Assembly: GCA_003454835.1 (NCBI GenBank)
Contig: DMTA01000063.1
Span: 1 to 12,513 of the forward strand
Direction of reading: 5' to 3'
DNA length: 12,513 nucleotides
Origin: Achromobacter sp.
GTDB lineage: Bacteria > Pseudomonadota > Gammaproteobacteria > Burkholderiales > Burkholderiaceae_B
Under the pieces are notes generated by a model. That model was not told the DNA's origin, did no database searches, and saw only the letters and a list, made by a program, of their open reading frames with translations. The translations under genes and the position numbers were made by a program. Positions 12,465 through 12,513 of the stretch are shown one piece after another (position 1 is the first letter of the stretch; the number at the start of each line of letters is the position of its first letter).

Positions 12465-12513
12465 GTGCGCGCTCCGGTTGTGCCGGGCTCCCGGGAGGTC
12501 GCGCCGGCGGCGT
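12465..12513. other. Upstream edge of the last minus-strand gene
   Basis: Forty-nine bases at the window end. They hold the ribosome binding site of the gene starting at 12464 and a 10-bp palindrome CTCCCGGGAG (12488-12497). No promoter hexamers are clear. Too short to say more. Confidence 0.4.

Noticed and set aside
1..12513. Mobile element, prophage or defence island
   Set aside because: No transposase, integrase, tRNA, terminal repeats, toxin-antitoxin pair or nuclease-like genes; composition looks uniform and most genes are core functions.

Overview
The window looks like an ordinary chromosomal segment from a GC-rich betaproteobacterium, most likely of the family Alcaligenaceae (Achromobacter/Bordetella-like). 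This is inferred from the very high GC content, priB sitting between rpsF and rpsR, the ispA-dxs pair, and the protein flavour. No transposase, integrase, phage gene, tRNA, rRNA or CRISPR array is visible. No gap between genes exceeds about 210 bases, and every gap over 75 bases is described below.

Plus strand, left half. The 3' part of ispA (farnesyl diphosphate synthase) is followed by dxs (first step of the MEP isoprenoid pathway, also feeding thiamin and pyridoxal phosphate). A 209-base spacer carries two hairpins, a 10-bp direct repeat and a probable promoter. It leads into folE2 (GTP cyclohydrolase IB), which is followed after 6 bases by a DUF817-family membrane protein gene of unknown function. 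Next, a strong sigma70-type promoter drives the ribosomal/replication cluster rpsF-priB-rpsR-rplI, which ends in a textbook intrinsic terminator. Directly behind that terminator is a kinase-fold gene whose stop codon overlaps the start codon of dnaB (replicative helicase). A near-perfect palindromic terminator closes dnaB and also serves the convergent minus-strand gene.

Minus strand, right half (in transcription order, right to left). It holds an uncharacterised two-part protein with an HTH-like N-terminus, an Lrp/AsnC-type regulator, a small lipoprotein coupled to pdxA (pyridoxal phosphate synthesis), a 10-bp tandem repeat array right behind the pdxA stop codon, and a bile-acid:sodium-symporter-like (SBF-like) transporter.

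Functional links: Dxs makes DXP and PdxA makes the other precursor of the pyridoxine ring, so two PLP inputs lie in one window, although in separate units. The central cluster joins translation (S6, S18, L9) with replication restart (PriB) and the replicative helicase (DnaB). No clearly new multi-gene system is visible. The points most worth a second look are: TGATCC at several stop codons, complementary to the 16S rRNA 3' tail and followed by hairpins; the kinase-like gene coupled to dnaB with Gly in place of the usual catalytic Asp; the folE2-DUF817 pair; and the helically phased 10-bp repeat array after pdxA.
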